Part shown: positions 30,666 to 42,041 of the stretch, piece by piece
Position numbering within the stretch: the stretch's first letter is position 1
How the letters are laid out: each line of letters opens with the position of its first letter
NCBI RefSeq assembly: GCF_028898945.1
Contig: NZ_CP118607.1
Coordinates: 4,760,001-4,824,000, forward strand
DNA: 64,000 bases
Source of the DNA: Pseudomonas sp. PSKL.D1
Lineage (GTDB): Bacteria > Pseudomonadota > Gammaproteobacteria > Pseudomonadales > Pseudomonadaceae
Direction of reading: 5' to 3'
Translations under genes and position numbers: made by a program
The notes under the pieces: model-generated
What the model was told of the DNA's origin: nothing
Databases searched by the model: none
The model's input: only the letters and a program-made list of their open reading frames with translations

Positions 30666-30685
30666 GGGCTGCTGTGCAGCCCTTT
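30666..30685 (+). terminator. Terminator of darP
   Basis: Perfect 7-bp stem gggctgc / gcagccc with a tgt loop followed by TTT, 10 bases after the darP stop codon. A single REP-like half-arm (aaggccgctcccacagg) follows at about 30692-30708. Confidence 0.65.
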
Positions 30686-30722
30686 CACGACACAAGGCCG
30701 CTCCCACAGGCAACCCCCGTGA

Positions 30723-32162
30723 TCACGCGCCCGTGCCGCCCACGGTAATCGCGTCCAGCTTCAGCGTCGGCTGCCCAACCCCCACCGGCACCGATTGCCC
30801 ATCCTTGCCACACGTCCCCACGCCACTGTCCAGCGCCAGGTCGTTACCGACCATCGAAACCCGGCTCATGGCCTCAGGCCCGTTGCCGATCAGTGTCGCG
30901 CCCTTCACAGGCGCAGTAATCTTGCCGTCTTCAATCAGGTAAGCCTCGCTCGTCGAAAACACGAACTTGCCACTGGTGATGTCCACTTGCCCACCGCCGA
31001 GATTGGCGCAGTAAATACCTTTCTTCACCGAAGCGATGATTTCCTGCGGGTCGCTTTCGCCGGCACGCATGTAGGTGTTGGTCATGCGTGGCATCGGCAG
31101 GTGCGCGTAGGACTCTCGCCGCCCGTTACCGGTTACCGCCATGCCCATCAGCCGTGCATTGAGCTTGTCCTGCATATAGCCTTTGAGCACGCCATTCTCG
31201 ATCAGCGTGGTGCACTCGGTCGGGGTGCCCTCGTCATCGACGCTCAGCGAACCGCGGCGGCCTTCGAGGGTGCCATCGTCGACGATGGTGCAGAGGCTCG
31301 AGGCTACTTTCTCGCCGATCCGGCCACTGAAGGCCGAACTGCCCTTGCGGTTGAAGTCGCCTTCAAGGCCATGGCCCACGGCTTCGTGCAACAGCACACC
31401 CGACCAGCCGGAACCCAACACTACCGGCAGGGTGCCTGCAGGTGCCGGAACCGCCTCCAGGTTCACCAGCGCCTGGCGCAGGGCTTCGCGTGCGTAGCCC
31501 ATCACCCGGTCTTCGGTGAAGAAGCGATAGTCGGTACGCCCACCACCGCCCTGCCCGCCACGCTCGCGGCGGCCGTTCTGTTCAACAATCACACTCACAT
31601 TGAAACGCACCAGCGGGCGCACATCGGCTGCCAGGCTGCCATCAGCCGCGGCGATAAGGATGCGCTCCCAGACACCTGCCATGCTTACGCTGACCTGCTG
31701 AATACGCGGATCCAGGGCACGTGTGGCGGCATCGACGCGCTTGAGCAAATCGACCTTTTCGGCGCGGCTGAGCACTTCAAGCGGATTATCCGGTGCGTAA
31801 AGTGCCGTGACATCCTGGCTGCGGAAGGCCTGTACCTTGCCGTTCTGGCCAGCACGGGAAATCGAGCGGGCAGCACGTGCCGCGGAGGTCAGTGCCTCCA
31901 GGTTGATGGCATTGCTGTAAGCGAAACCGGTTTTTTCACCCGATTGCGCACGCACGCCAACACCCTGATCAAGGTTGAAACTGCCTTCCTTGACGATGCC
32001 GTCCTCCAGCGCCCAGGTTTCCGAGATTTGGCCCTGGAAGTACAGGTCGGCGGCGTCGATGCCGGGGCCGGCCAGCTCGCCCAGCACTGCCTGCAGGCTG
32101 TCCAGGCTCAGCCCGCCCGGGGCCAGGAGCTGGTCGCTGACGGTGGATAACATCTGGCTCAT
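30723..32162 (-). CDS. tldD: Metalloprotease TldD
   Basis: A 479-residue zinc protease subunit. The HExxxH-type motif HEAVGH is at residues 259-264 ([18 protein letters not shown]), with a further cysteine-bearing strand downstream. It works with PmbA encoded nearby. I chose ATG 32162 because ggag lies 5 bases upstream; GTG 32168 overlaps the stop codon of the upstream gene. Part of the mreB-to-tldD run on the minus strand. Confidence 0.95.
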   Translation of the reverse strand: MSQMLSTVSDQLLAPGGLSLDSLQAVLGELAGPGIDAADLYFQGQISETWALEDGIVKEGSFNLDQGVGVRAQSGEKTGFAYSNAINLEALTSAARAARSISRAGQNGKVQAFRSQDVTALYAPDNPLEVLSRAEKVDLLKRVDAATRALDPRIQQVSVSMAGVWERILIAAADGSLAADVRPLVRFNVSVIVEQNGRRERGGQGGGGRTDYRFFTEDRVMGYAREALRQALVNLEAVPAPAGTLPVVLGSGWSGVLLHEAVGHGLEGDFNRKGSSAFSGRIGEKVASSLCTIVDDGTLEGRRGSLSVDDEGTPTECTTLIENGVLKGYMQDKLNARLMGMAVTGNGRRESYAHLPMPRMTNTYMRAGESDPQEIIASVKKGIYCANLGGGQVDITSGKFVFSTSEAYLIEDGKITAPVKGATLIGNGPEAMSRVSMVGNDLALDSGVGTCGKDGQSVPVGVGQPTLKLDAITVGGTGA

Positions 32163-32164
32163 AG

Positions 32165-33016
32165 TCACTCCGAGGTGTACGCAGGCCGCAATGCGTCCTG
32201 CGAGAAAAAGCGCCGGTGCAAAGCCACCGGCATACGCGCCCGGATGGACGCTTGTTCTTCAATGTCGCGCTCAGCCAGCAGTACTGCTTCGCCTCGCGCC
32301 TGTTCTGCAACAACCCGCCCCCAAGGGTCGACGATCGCCGCATGCCCGTGGGTTTCCCGCGGGCCAGGGTGAATGCCGCCCTGCGCCGCCGCCAGCACAT
32401 AGCACTGGGTTTCGATAGCCCGGGCGCGAATCAGCACTTCCCAGTGCGCTGCCCCTGTGACCGCAGTAAACGCAGCCGGTGCCGTAATCAGCTCGGCGCC
32501 CGCACTGCGCAGCGCGCTGTACAGCTCGGGGAAGCGCAAGTCGTAACACACGCTGAGCCCCAAGCGCCCTACCGGGGTATCGGCCACCACCACCTGAGCG
32601 CCATGGGCATAATCGTCAGACTCGCGATAACGCCCGCGGTTGTCCGCCACATCCACATCGAACAGGTGCAGCTTGTCGTAACGCGCCGCTACCTCTCCGT
32701 GCTCATCGACCAACAGCGAGCAGGCATGGGCCTTGGCGTCAGGCTGGCCGGTCGGTGGCAGCGGCAAGGTACCAGCCACGATCCATAACTTGAGGTCGCG
32801 CGCCGTGCGTTTCAACCATGGCAGGATCGGGCCTTCGCCCAACGCTTCGGCCCGGCCGATGGCCGCAGCGTCTTTACGGCCCATCGCCGCGAAGTTCTCG
32901 GGCAGCACGGCCAGCCGAGCACCGCCCATTGCCGCCTGTTCCAGCAGGGCCCCTGCCCGCTGCAGGTTGGCCAGCACGTCGTCCTGGCTGACCATCTGGA
33001 TCACCGCTGCCTTCAT
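32165..33016 (-). CDS. Carbon-nitrogen hydrolase, nitrilase superfamily (Nit-like)
   Basis: A 283-residue amidase with the nitrilase-superfamily Glu-Lys-Cys triad: Glu40 in LPENF, Lys115 in [10 protein letters not shown] and Cys157 in [13 protein letters not shown]. The closest functional group is the Nit1/YbeM type; Nit1 has been shown to hydrolyse deaminated glutathione, so that is a plausible but unproven role. It lies between yhdP and tldD, with the stop codon adjacent to the tldD start. ATG 33016 chosen as the family start ([10 protein letters not shown]). Confidence 0.88.
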   Translation of the reverse strand: MKAAVIQMVSQDDVLANLQRAGALLEQAAMGGARLAVLPENFAAMGRKDAAAIGRAEALGEGPILPWLKRTARDLKLWIVAGTLPLPPTGQPDAKAHACSLLVDEHGEVAARYDKLHLFDVDVADNRGRYRESDDYAHGAQVVVADTPVGRLGLSVCYDLRFPELYSALRSAGAELITAPAAFTAVTGAAHWEVLIRARAIETQCYVLAAAQGGIHPGPRETHGHAAIVDPWGRVVAEQARGEAVLLAERDIEEQASIRARMPVALHRRFFSQDALRPAYTSE

Positions 33017-33030
33017 GGCGACTCCCGGTC

Positions 33031-36000
33031 TCATTTATTGAAAGGTTTCACAAAGGTGATTCTAGGCTCTTTCCACGGCCCTTCGACACGATAGTGAACA
33101 CTGGCAAAGCGCGAGACACGGTCACCGATCAGGCGATCGACCAGGAACAGCGCCCCGCCAACCGCCGGCGCCCCGACAATCAACGCCGCCAACGGCAGGT
33201 TGTTGGTCACCGGCAAACTCACCTGCAGGTTGGCATTGACGCTGTCACGCACCATGTCCAGCGTGCCGTCGAGCTCGAAGTTGCTGGATGGCCCGGTCAC
33301 CGTAATCGGCTCGCGGGTCACGTATACCCCGTCGCTGGCCACCAGCAGGCCCTTGACCCGGTCATAGGCCAGGCCCTTGTCAAACAGGTCGGAGAAATCC
33401 AGCCGCAGGCGTCGACCGATGGAGTTGAAGTTAAGCAGGCCGAACACCCGCAAAGCCTGGGCACTGCCTTCCACTTCGACGAACTGGCCGGAGCGCAGCG
33501 CCGCATCCATGCTCCCCGAAAAACGCTTGAGCCCCACCCAGGCAGGCGAGCCAGGCCAACGCCCGTCCACGTCCAGGCGGAAATCGCGGCTGGTCACGGT
33601 GGGCGCAAAGCCCCAGGCCTTGAGCACGTCGGCGAGGTTCTTGCCGTCCAGGCGGCCCTTGTACCAACTGCTGGTAGCGCCGACATCACCTTCCCAACCG
33701 CCGCTGCCGTCAATGTGCAGGCCTTTGAAGTCGAGGTCGATATCCTGCGCCGACACGCCACGGGCATTTGGGCGCAGCTTGATGGCCGCACTGCCGAACA
33801 GGTCGTCACCGCGGTAAAGCTTGTCGATGTTCAGGTCCAGCGCCGGGACTTTGCGCGGGTCGAACGACACCAGCGGGTCGGGGCCTTCCTCGGCCTGAGC
33901 CTGGGCCGGGTCGGCTGGCGGCAGGCGCAGGGTTTGCAGGCGCACGGTCATGGGCGTGGCCTTGGCATCCGGTACACGGGCATTGCCGATGACTTCCTTG
34001 CTGTCCAGGCGCAGGTCCCAGGCCGGGCCACCGCGTGCAAGGCGCACAACCGCCTGGTTCAGGTCCATGCCGAAGGCCTTTAGCTGGCCGATACTCAGGT
34101 CGACGCTTTGCAGGTTCTGGCGGGCGCTACCGCCCGGGTCATCGCCGGCCAAGCTGGCCATCTTCTCCTGCCATGGCGCCAGGTCGAGGCTCTCCAGCCG
34201 GCCACGAACACGCAAACCCTGGCCAGTCGGTACTTGAGCAGTGCCGCTACCAAGCAGCAGCTCACCACGGCCTTGCGCCAGCTTGTCAGAGGGCGCCGCG
34301 TAGGCAAACTGGGCGAGGCTGTCATAAGCCGCATCAAAACGCCGCTCCGAGCCTTGCAGGTTCATGCTGAAGCGGCTGTCTCGCGTGTCGGTTGCGGCTT
34401 TGCCAAACGGTGCTGGCAAATCGATGGTGAGGCCTTTCAGTGAGGAATTGACGCTCAGGCTGTTATCCCGGCTGCCCAGGTTGACCTGCAACTGGTACGG
34501 CAATTCCCCTGTTGCCGGCAAAGCCTGCTTGAACTGCAGCCAGTCGGTCAGTGACTTGAGGCTAACCTGGCCATTGGCATTGATGCGGGTCTGCATCTGC
34601 CCGGCCTGACCTTCGGCGGTAATCTGCGCAGTCACCGGTTTGCCAAATGCTTGCAGGGCAATGTCCTTGCCGCTCAGGCCCTTGTCGAAATCAAAACTGA
34701 AATCGCCTTTCAGGCGGCTGAGTTCGAGGCTGGGCGGTGCGACCTTCAAGCGGGCGTCACGGGTGGCAAAGTCCACCTGTACCTTCGGCCGCTGGCCATG
34801 CGCCAGAGGGATATCGAGCTTGACCTTGCCCTTGAGCGGCCCCTCGCCTTCCCAGCCTGCAAAGATCTCACCAGTACCGATTGGCGCTTCCTTGAGGATC
34901 TTCAGCCCGTCCCCCAGGCTGCCGTCGAAATCCCCGTCCAGGTAAAGGTGGCTGTTCTGGCCAGCGTCCACATGCGGTATGTCGACACTGACATCGCTGA
35001 CCTGGGTGTCGAGCAACAACCCCTTGCTGGCCTTGATGCGCACACCGCTGTCCTCGATGAACACATCGCCGTCAACGTGCTGCACCTGCGGCCAGCCTGG
35101 CTGGAAGTCCAACGCTGCATCGCGCACCTTGAAGAACAGGCTGATGCTGCGCGACTCGGGCGTGGCGCCATGGTTCAGCGAACCCTGATACTGGAAATAC
35201 CCTTGGTCGACGTTGCCTTTGACGATGGCACTGCGCAACCATTCGTCGAGCGCCGGGCTGAGCACCTCGGGCAGGTACTTCGCGGTGTAGCGGCCGTCAC
35301 CCTCGGTCATGCCCACGCGAAGGTCCATGTAGCTTTCAGCACCTTCCTTGAACAGCAGGCGAATCAGGAAGTCGCCGGCAATCTTGCCCTCCTCGCCCAG
35401 CACTTTCAGGTAGGGCGCGATCAGGGTGAAGCCGTCTTGATCGAGCGCATAGGTAAGGCGGGCATTGGCCTTCAGGTAATGCCAGGGTTTGGCGAAGATC
35501 GGGTACAAATGCAGCATGAACGCATCGGTATCCAGACGCAGCTCGCCATGCCCGAGGTCGCCACTGATGCTGCCGCTGACGTTACCCGCCGCCGGGGCCC
35601 CGTGGTAAGCATCGAAGCCGACTTTCTCCAGGTTGGCGGCAAACTGCAGCCGTTCATTGCCCTGGGCTTTCGGGCGGATATCCATGCGTACATTGCGCAG
35701 CGCACCGGTGACACTCAGGCCATCGACAACCGCCATGAGCTTGTCCGGCAAGGGCGCCAGCGACTGAATCAACGGTGTCAACGGAGTCAGATCGAAGCGA
35801 TCCGCCTGAACCTGCCAATGTTCGGCAGCCGGGTCATCCGCAGCGCGTTGATTGACCTGCAGATGCGACTCCCAACGGGCTTTGCCGATGCTCGCGGCCA
35901 GCGAATCGACCACCACATCGAAGCCCCGCTCCCGGCGCTGGAACCAGGCTGACACGGCCAGGTTTTCGAGGCTCACGACCTTGCGCCCGGTATAGGCACC

Positions 36001-36840
36001 GCTCAACTGGGGCGCATTGAGCCGCACCACGGCCTGTTGCAGTTGCCCCTTGCGCCAGTCAAGCCAGAATTCGCCGCCGGCACGCAGCGCCTGCGCTTGC
36101 CACTGCCCAAGCAGCCTCGGTGGCAGCCAGCGAGCCCAATCGCTCTGGGGCAGGCTCAGGTAGCCTTCGACCTCGCCGTCGCGCCAGGCTTTGGCCGTTG
36201 CACGGCTGCGCAGGTTGGCCGCCAGTGGCTGGCCGTCGGGCAACGTGGCGCGCAGGTCCAACGCCTGACGCGATGCACCGGCTTGCAGGCCGGCACTGAC
36301 GTAGGTAAGGGTCAGGGGATCACGCTGCCAGGGTTGCAGTGTGACCTGGCTGTCGAACACATCAATGCGCCCGAGTTGGCGCAAGCGCTGCAGCACATCT
36401 GCCGGGTCGAGCGGCGCATCGTCCTTTTTCGGCAGCCCTTCAAGCGCCCAGCCGCCCTGTTCGTCTTCACGCAGTATCAGCTGCAGGCCACCCAACTGGA
36501 TATGAGCCAGGCGCACTTCGCGGGAGGTGAGGCTGGCCCACAGGTCTGGCACCAGTTTGACGTCATCCAGACGCAGCGCCGAAGCACCTTCGCCCAGTTG
36601 CAGGTCGCGAACGCGCAGCACCGGGGCCAAACCACTCCAGCGTCCCTCCAGTGCGCCCACGTGCACAGGCAGGCCAAGAGCCTGTTCGGCTTTGCTTTCC
36701 ACGTCTGCGCGGTACTCGGCCACCAACGGCACCAGCTCGCGGCCCAGGCTCACATACAACGCCACAAGCACTGCCAACAGGGCACAGATGCCCAGCCCCC
36801 ATCGGGTCAGGGCAACAAGAACGCGGCTCAGACGTCCCAT
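33031..36840 (-). CDS. yhdP: AsmA-like envelope protein YhdP
   Basis: A 1269-residue protein with one N-terminal transmembrane helix (about residues 8-33) and a very long periplasmic part rich in beta strands. This is the YhdP/AsmA-like family that forms bridge-like phospholipid transporters to the outer membrane together with TamB and YdbH. The N-terminal LPVHVGALEGRWSGLAPVLRVRDLQ repeat and the C-terminal block GPSSNFELDGTLDMVRDSVNA are typical. I chose ATG 36840 because ggaggg lies 8 bases upstream; ATG 36846 would be too close. It ends 14 bases before the nitrilase-family gene. Confidence 0.92.
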   Translation of the reverse strand: MGRLSRVLVALTRWGLGICALLAVLVALYVSLGRELVPLVAEYRADVESKAEQALGLPVHVGALEGRWSGLAPVLRVRDLQLGEGASALRLDDVKLVPDLWASLTSREVRLAHIQLGGLQLILREDEQGGWALEGLPKKDDAPLDPADVLQRLRQLGRIDVFDSQVTLQPWQRDPLTLTYVSAGLQAGASRQALDLRATLPDGQPLAANLRSRATAKAWRDGEVEGYLSLPQSDWARWLPPRLLGQWQAQALRAGGEFWLDWRKGQLQQAVVRLNAPQLSGAYTGRKVVSLENLAVSAWFQRRERGFDVVVDSLAASIGKARWESHLQVNQRAADDPAAEHWQVQADRFDLTPLTPLIQSLAPLPDKLMAVVDGLSVTGALRNVRMDIRPKAQGNERLQFAANLEKVGFDAYHGAPAAGNVSGSISGDLGHGELRLDTDAFMLHLYPIFAKPWHYLKANARLTYALDQDGFTLIAPYLKVLGEEGKIAGDFLIRLLFKEGAESYMDLRVGMTEGDGRYTAKYLPEVLSPALDEWLRSAIVKGNVDQGYFQYQGSLNHGATPESRSISLFFKVRDAALDFQPGWPQVQHVDGDVFIEDSGVRIKASKGLLLDTQVSDVSVDIPHVDAGQNSHLYLDGDFDGSLGDGLKILKEAPIGTGEIFAGWEGEGPLKGKVKLDIPLAHGQRPKVQVDFATRDARLKVAPPSLELSRLKGDFSFDFDKGLSGKDIALQAFGKPVTAQITAEGQAGQMQTRINANGQVSLKSLTDWLQFKQALPATGELPYQLQVNLGSRDNSLSVNSSLKGLTIDLPAPFGKAATDTRDSRFSMNLQGSERRFDAAYDSLAQFAYAAPSDKLAQGRGELLLGSGTAQVPTGQGLRVRGRLESLDLAPWQEKMASLAGDDPGGSARQNLQSVDLSIGQLKAFGMDLNQAVVRLARGGPAWDLRLDSKEVIGNARVPDAKATPMTVRLQTLRLPPADPAQAQAEEGPDPLVSFDPRKVPALDLNIDKLYRGDDLFGSAAIKLRPNARGVSAQDIDLDFKGLHIDGSGGWEGDVGATSSWYKGRLDGKNLADVLKAWGFAPTVTSRDFRLDVDGRWPGSPAWVGLKRFSGSMDAALRSGQFVEVEGSAQALRVFGLLNFNSIGRRLRLDFSDLFDKGLAYDRVKGLLVASDGVYVTREPITVTGPSSNFELDGTLDMVRDSVNANLQVSLPVTNNLPLAALIVGAPAVGGALFLVDRLIGDRVSRFASVHYRVEGPWKEPRITFVKPFNK

Positions 36841-36928
36841 GGCCATGGCCCTCCGGTTAGTCTATCCATGATGGCCCGTGGCGCTGGTTTTGCCAGTCGG
36901 GCGATCAGGCGGGGCGAATCAGAAGCAC

Positions 36929-38386
36929 TCAGAGCAGCACCACGTCATATTGTTCCTGCGAATACATCGACTCGACCTGGAAGCGAATGGTTCTACCGAT
37001 GAACGCCTCCAGCTCGGCCACGTTGCCGGACTCTTCATCCAGCAGGCGGTCGACCACTTTCTGGTTGGCCAGCACACGGTAACCTTCCGCCTGGTAGGCC
37101 CGGGCCTCGCGGAGGATTTCGCGGAAAATTTCGTAGCAAATGGTTTCCGGGGTTTTCAATTTACCGCGGCCCTGGCAGGCAAGGCATGGCTCGCACAACA
37201 CCTGCTCAAGGCTCTCGCGGGTGCGCTTGCGGGTCATCTGCACAAGGCCCAGCTCGGTAATGCCGATGATGTTGGTCTTCGCGTGATCCCGCTCAAGTTG
37301 CTTCTCAAGCGTGCGCAACACCTGGCGTTGATGCTCCTCGTCCTCCATGTCGATGAAGTCGATGATGATGATCCCGCCGATGTTACGCAGGCGTAGCTGC
37401 CGGGCGATGGCCGTTGCCGCCTCGAGGTTGGTCTTGAAAATGGTTTCTTCAAGGTTGCGGTGGCCGACGAAGGCACCGGTGTTGACGTCGATGGTGGTCA
37501 TCGCTTCGGCCGGGTCGACCACCAGATAGCCACCGGACTTCAGCGGCACCTTGCGCTCAAGCGCGCGCTGGATTTCGTCTTCGACGCCATACAGGTCGAA
37601 GATTGGCCGTTCGCCGGGGTAGTGTTCGAGGCGGTCGGCGATCTCCGGCATCAGCTCGGCGACGAATTGCGTGGTCTTCTGGAAGGTTTCCCGCGAGTCG
37701 ATGCGAATTTTCTCGATCTTCGGGTTGACCAGGTCGCGCAGGGTTCGCAGGGCCAGGCCCAGGTCTTCGTAAATGACCGTAGGCGCGCCACAGGTCTGGA
37801 TCTGGCTGCCGATCTGCTCCCACAGGCGGCGCAGGTAACGGATGTCCTGCAGGATTTCTTCCGGCCGTGCGCCCTCGGCAGCGGTGCGCAGGATGAAGCC
37901 ACCGGCATCCTTGATGTTCTCGCTGTCCATGCAGTCGCTGACCAGCTTTTTCAAACGGTCACGCTCGGCTTCGTCTTCGATCTTCAGCGAAATACCCACG
38001 TGGCTGCTGCGCGGCATGTACACGAGGTAGCGCGAAGGGATGGACAGTTGGGTAGTCAGGCGCGCGCCCTTGGTACCGATCGGGTCCTTGGTCACTTGCA
38101 CGACAAGGGCCTGGCCTTCATGCACAAGCGCGGTGATGCTTTCGACTGCCGAACCTTCACGCTGGGAGATTTCCGACGCATGGATGAACGCGGCGCGCTC
38201 CAGGCCGATGTCGACGAATGCAGCCTGCATGCCCGGTAGCACACGCACCACCTTGCCTTTGTAGATATTGCCGACGATACCGCGCCGCTGGGTGCGCTCG
38301 ACGTGCACTTCCTGCAGCACCCCGTTTTCCACCACCGCCACGCGCGATTCCATCGGGGTGATGTTGATCAGGATCTCTTCACTCAT
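36929..38386 (-). CDS. rng: Ribonuclease G
   Basis: A 485-residue endoribonuclease that matures the 5' end of 16S rRNA and degrades some mRNAs. It has an N-terminal S1 domain (VGNIYKGKVVRVLPGMQAAFVDIGL, residues 37-61), the catalytic DNase-like region with TIDVNTG and IIIDFIDME, and a Zn-link cysteine cluster at Cys398/Cys401/Cys404. It lacks the long C-terminal scaffold of RNase E. It sits between maf and yhdP, as in other gammaproteobacteria. Confidence 0.96.
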   Translation of the reverse strand: MSEEILINITPMESRVAVVENGVLQEVHVERTQRRGIVGNIYKGKVVRVLPGMQAAFVDIGLERAAFIHASEISQREGSAVESITALVHEGQALVVQVTKDPIGTKGARLTTQLSIPSRYLVYMPRSSHVGISLKIEDEAERDRLKKLVSDCMDSENIKDAGGFILRTAAEGARPEEILQDIRYLRRLWEQIGSQIQTCGAPTVIYEDLGLALRTLRDLVNPKIEKIRIDSRETFQKTTQFVAELMPEIADRLEHYPGERPIFDLYGVEDEIQRALERKVPLKSGGYLVVDPAEAMTTIDVNTGAFVGHRNLEETIFKTNLEAATAIARQLRLRNIGGIIIIDFIDMEDEEHQRQVLRTLEKQLERDHAKTNIIGITELGLVQMTRKRTRESLEQVLCEPCLACQGRGKLKTPETICYEIFREILREARAYQAEGYRVLANQKVVDRLLDEESGNVAELEAFIGRTIRFQVESMYSQEQYDVVLL

Positions 38387-38440
38387 GGCAGGGTCTCGTC
38401 AAAGGTCTTGGGTAATGATGGATCGCGTGTGCACAGCTGG

Positions 38441-39052
38441 CTACCGCTGGTTTGTTACCTCTGGCAAAAGTGCCGGTATCTGCCAGCAGGCAATACCAAA
38501 GCGGGCGAGCATATCGGCTGTTTCACTCAAAGGCAGGCCGACCACCGCCGAATAGCTGCCCTGCAGGCCTGTAACGAAAACGGCGCCCAACCCCTGGATG
38601 GCATAGCCGCCGGCCTTGTCGGCAGGCTCACCACTGGCCCAGTAGCGCTCGGCTTCTGCGCTGCCGATGACGCGAAAGCGCACGCTGCTGGCAATGCACA
38701 GGCTTTCGCAACGCTGGCCGTCGCTCACTGCAACGGCCGTCAGTACCTGGTGTTCGCGCCCGGACAGATCTGCCAGCATGGCCAAAGCATGTTCGCGGCT
38801 TTCGGGTTTACCGAGAATTCGACCATCGAGCACTACCGCCGTATCACTCCCCAATACCGTGGCCGGACCAGTGAGGGTGGCCAGGCCTGCTTCGGCCTTG
38901 GCGCGCGCCAGGCGCTCTACATAGGCCTCGGCGGTTTCGCCAGGCAGCGGGGTTTCGTCGATAGGAGCAGTGGTAACGGTGAACGGCACGCCAATCTGGC
39001 TCAGCAGTTCACGACGGCGAGGGGAGCCGGAGGCGAGGTAGAGCGGGTTCAT
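38441..39052 (-). CDS. Maf-family nucleoside triphosphate pyrophosphatase
   Basis: A 203-residue Maf/HAM1-superfamily house-cleaning enzyme. The signature [11 protein letters not shown] is at residues 7-17, with [20 protein letters not shown] in the centre and [15 protein letters not shown] near the C-terminus. The IQG form points to the YhdE-type dTTP/UTP pyrophosphatase. Its position between rng and mreD matches E. coli yhdE. Confidence 0.93.
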   Translation of the reverse strand: MNPLYLASGSPRRRELLSQIGVPFTVTTAPIDETPLPGETAEAYVERLARAKAEAGLATLTGPATVLGSDTAVVLDGRILGKPESREHALAMLADLSGREHQVLTAVAVSDGQRCESLCIASSVRFRVIGSAEAERYWASGEPADKAGGYAIQGLGAVFVTGLQGSYSAVVGLPLSETADMLARFGIACWQIPALLPEVTNQR

Positions 39053-39085
39053 GCAGACATCTCCCTGTCAGTTGCGGCAGCGCCG

Positions 39086-39577
39086 TCAGTTGATATGCAG
39101 GCGCCGACGCAGGTCGCGCAGGGCGAAGCTGATCCAGGGCCACAACAACGCACTGATCACCGCCGACCAGACCAGCGCCAGGGTTGGCAGGCGATTGCCG
39201 GTAAGCGCGCTGAGCCAGAGCTGAACCAGCTGGGCAATGCCGAAGATGACCAGAATCACCAGGCTCTGCTGCCACATGGGGAACATGCGCAGTCGCTGCT
39301 GCAGGGACAGCACCAGGAAGGTGATCAGCGTAAGGATAAGCGCGTTCTGCCCCAGCAGCGTGCCGTACAGCACATCTTCAGCCAAGCCTAGAATGAAGGC
39401 GGTGGTCATGCCGACCTTGGCCGGCACGTTGAGGGTCCAGAACGACACCAGCATCGCCAGCCACATGGGGCGGAACACCTCCAGGAACTGGGGCATTGGC
39501 GAAACGCTGAGCAACAGGCCGATGGCGAATGTCAGCCAGATGACCCAACCGTGGTTGCGGCGCGACTTGGCCATCAT
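39086..39577 (-). CDS. mreD: Rod shape-determining protein MreD
   Basis: A 163-residue inner-membrane protein with about five hydrophobic helices, part of the elongasome with MreB, MreC and RodA. WLTFAIGLLLSVSPMPQFLEVFRPMWLAM near the N-terminus is typical. Its start overlaps the mreC stop by 4 bases. Confidence 0.93.
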   Translation of the reverse strand: MMAKSRRNHGWVIWLTFAIGLLLSVSPMPQFLEVFRPMWLAMLVSFWTLNVPAKVGMTTAFILGLAEDVLYGTLLGQNALILTLITFLVLSLQQRLRMFPMWQQSLVILVIFGIAQLVQLWLSALTGNRLPTLALVWSAVISALLWPWISFALRDLRRRLHIN

Positions 39578-40635
39578 TCTCTCCGTGGCTGGGCCGACGC
39601 CGCAGGCGCCGGTGCTTGAGCGGGGGTGGCCGGTGCACCAGCCGGGGCTGCAGCAGGCGCTGCCGGTGTAGCAGGTGCCGGTGTGACGGCTGCCGGCGCG
39701 CCGGTGGGCGCAGCATGCTCACTGTTGGCAGCAGGCGGAACCGGGCTGACGCCACCTTTACGGTCAGCTTCTTCCTGGGCGATGGCGGCATCGGTCGCCC
39801 GCTGTTCAGGCGTACGGCGGTCGCTGAACACCAGTAGCATGTAACGACTGCGGTTGAGCGCCGCTGTCGGGATCGCCCGCACGATGGCGAATGGCTGGCC
39901 GGAATCGTGAATCACTTCGTTGACCGTGGCCACCGGGTAACCGGCCGGGAAGCGCTGTCCCATGCCGGAACTCACCAGCAGGTCGCCTTCCTTGATGTCG
40001 GCGGTATCGGCCACATGGCGCAGCTCCAGGCGCTCCGGGTTGCCGGTGCCGCTGGCGATGGCGCGCAGGCCGTTGCGGTTGACCTGTACCGGGATGCTGT
40101 GGGTGGTGTCGGTCAGCAGCAGCACCCGCGAAGTGTACGGCATCAGCTCGACCACCTGGCCCATCAGGCCACGGGCATCAAGCACCGGCTGGCCAAGGAA
40201 CACACCGTCGCGCTCACCCTTGTTGATCAGGATGCGATGGGTGAACGGGTTGGGATCTACGCCAATCAACTCGGCCACTTCCACCTTCTCGTTGACCAGA
40301 GCAGAGGAGTTGAGCAGCTCTCGCAGGCGGACGTTCTGCTCTGTCAGGGCGGCCAGCTTCTGCAGGCGCCCCTGCAGCAGCAGGGCCTCGGTCTTGAGCT
40401 TTTCGTTTTCCGCGATCAGTTCGGTGCGGCTGCCAAACTGGCCGGCCACGCCTTGCCACATGCGTTGCGGCAGATCGGTGATCCAGTACGACTCCATCAG
40501 CACCAGGCCCATCTGGCTGCGCACGGGTTTGAGCACGTCGAAGCGCGCATCCACCACCATCAGCGCGACCGACAGCACCACCAGTACCAGCAGGCGAACG
40601 CCCAGCGAAGGGCCTTTGGAGAAAAGCGGTTTAAT
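39574..40635 (-). CDS. mreC: Rod shape-determining protein MreC (ATT start codon)
   Basis: A 353-residue elongasome protein: short cytoplasmic tail, one transmembrane helix (about residues 14-32), coiled coil (about 65-110), two beta domains, then a Pro/Ala-rich tail of about 60 residues. The frame has no ATG, GTG or TTG between the stop codon at 40657-40659 and a GTG at 40581 that lies inside the transmembrane helix. Starting at ATT 40635 gives (M)KPLF-type residues IKPLFSKGPSLGVRLL, which align with the known E. coli start MKPIFSRGPSLQIRL. gagga sits about 7 bases upstream of the ATT. The gene therefore probably initiates at ATT, an uncommon codon. Confidence 0.85.
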   Translation of the reverse strand: MKPLFSKGPSLGVRLLVLVVLSVALMVVDARFDVLKPVRSQMGLVLMESYWITDLPQRMWQGVAGQFGSRTELIAENEKLKTEALLLQGRLQKLAALTEQNVRLRELLNSSALVNEKVEVAELIGVDPNPFTHRILINKGERDGVFLGQPVLDARGLMGQVVELMPYTSRVLLLTDTTHSIPVQVNRNGLRAIASGTGNPERLELRHVADTADIKEGDLLVSSGMGQRFPAGYPVATVNEVIHDSGQPFAIVRAIPTAALNRSRYMLLVFSDRRTPEQRATDAAIAQEEADRKGGVSPVPPAANSEHAAPTGAPAAVTPAPATPAAPAAAPAGAPATPAQAPAPAASAQPRRE

Positions 40636-40742
40636 GGGCCGTTCCTCGTGGACGACTCAGGAGGTCATTGAACATGGGGCAACGCACCAGCCTGGTTGCG
40701 GGTTGACGGAAACGACGCCCCAACGGACGCCAGCCCAGCGCA

Positions 40743-40771
40743 TACAGGTAGCACTGCGCGTGCTACCTGTA
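40743..40771. repeat. Hairpin between mreB and mreC
   Basis: Perfect 11-bp arms (tacaggtagca / tgctacctgta) with a 7-base loop in the 163-bp mreB-mreC spacer. No U-run follows on the minus strand. It may protect the 3' end of a processed mreB mRNA or partly terminate, which would let MreB exceed MreC and MreD. Confidence 0.6.
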
Positions 40772-40798
40772 AACCGGGCGCTCGAAAGCAGCGCGGGA

Positions 40799-41995
<1,197 letters not shown>

Positions 41996-42041
41996 TCACC
42001 TCGGACCCTTTTCCGTACTTTGTTTCCCCCTGGAGATCCCC

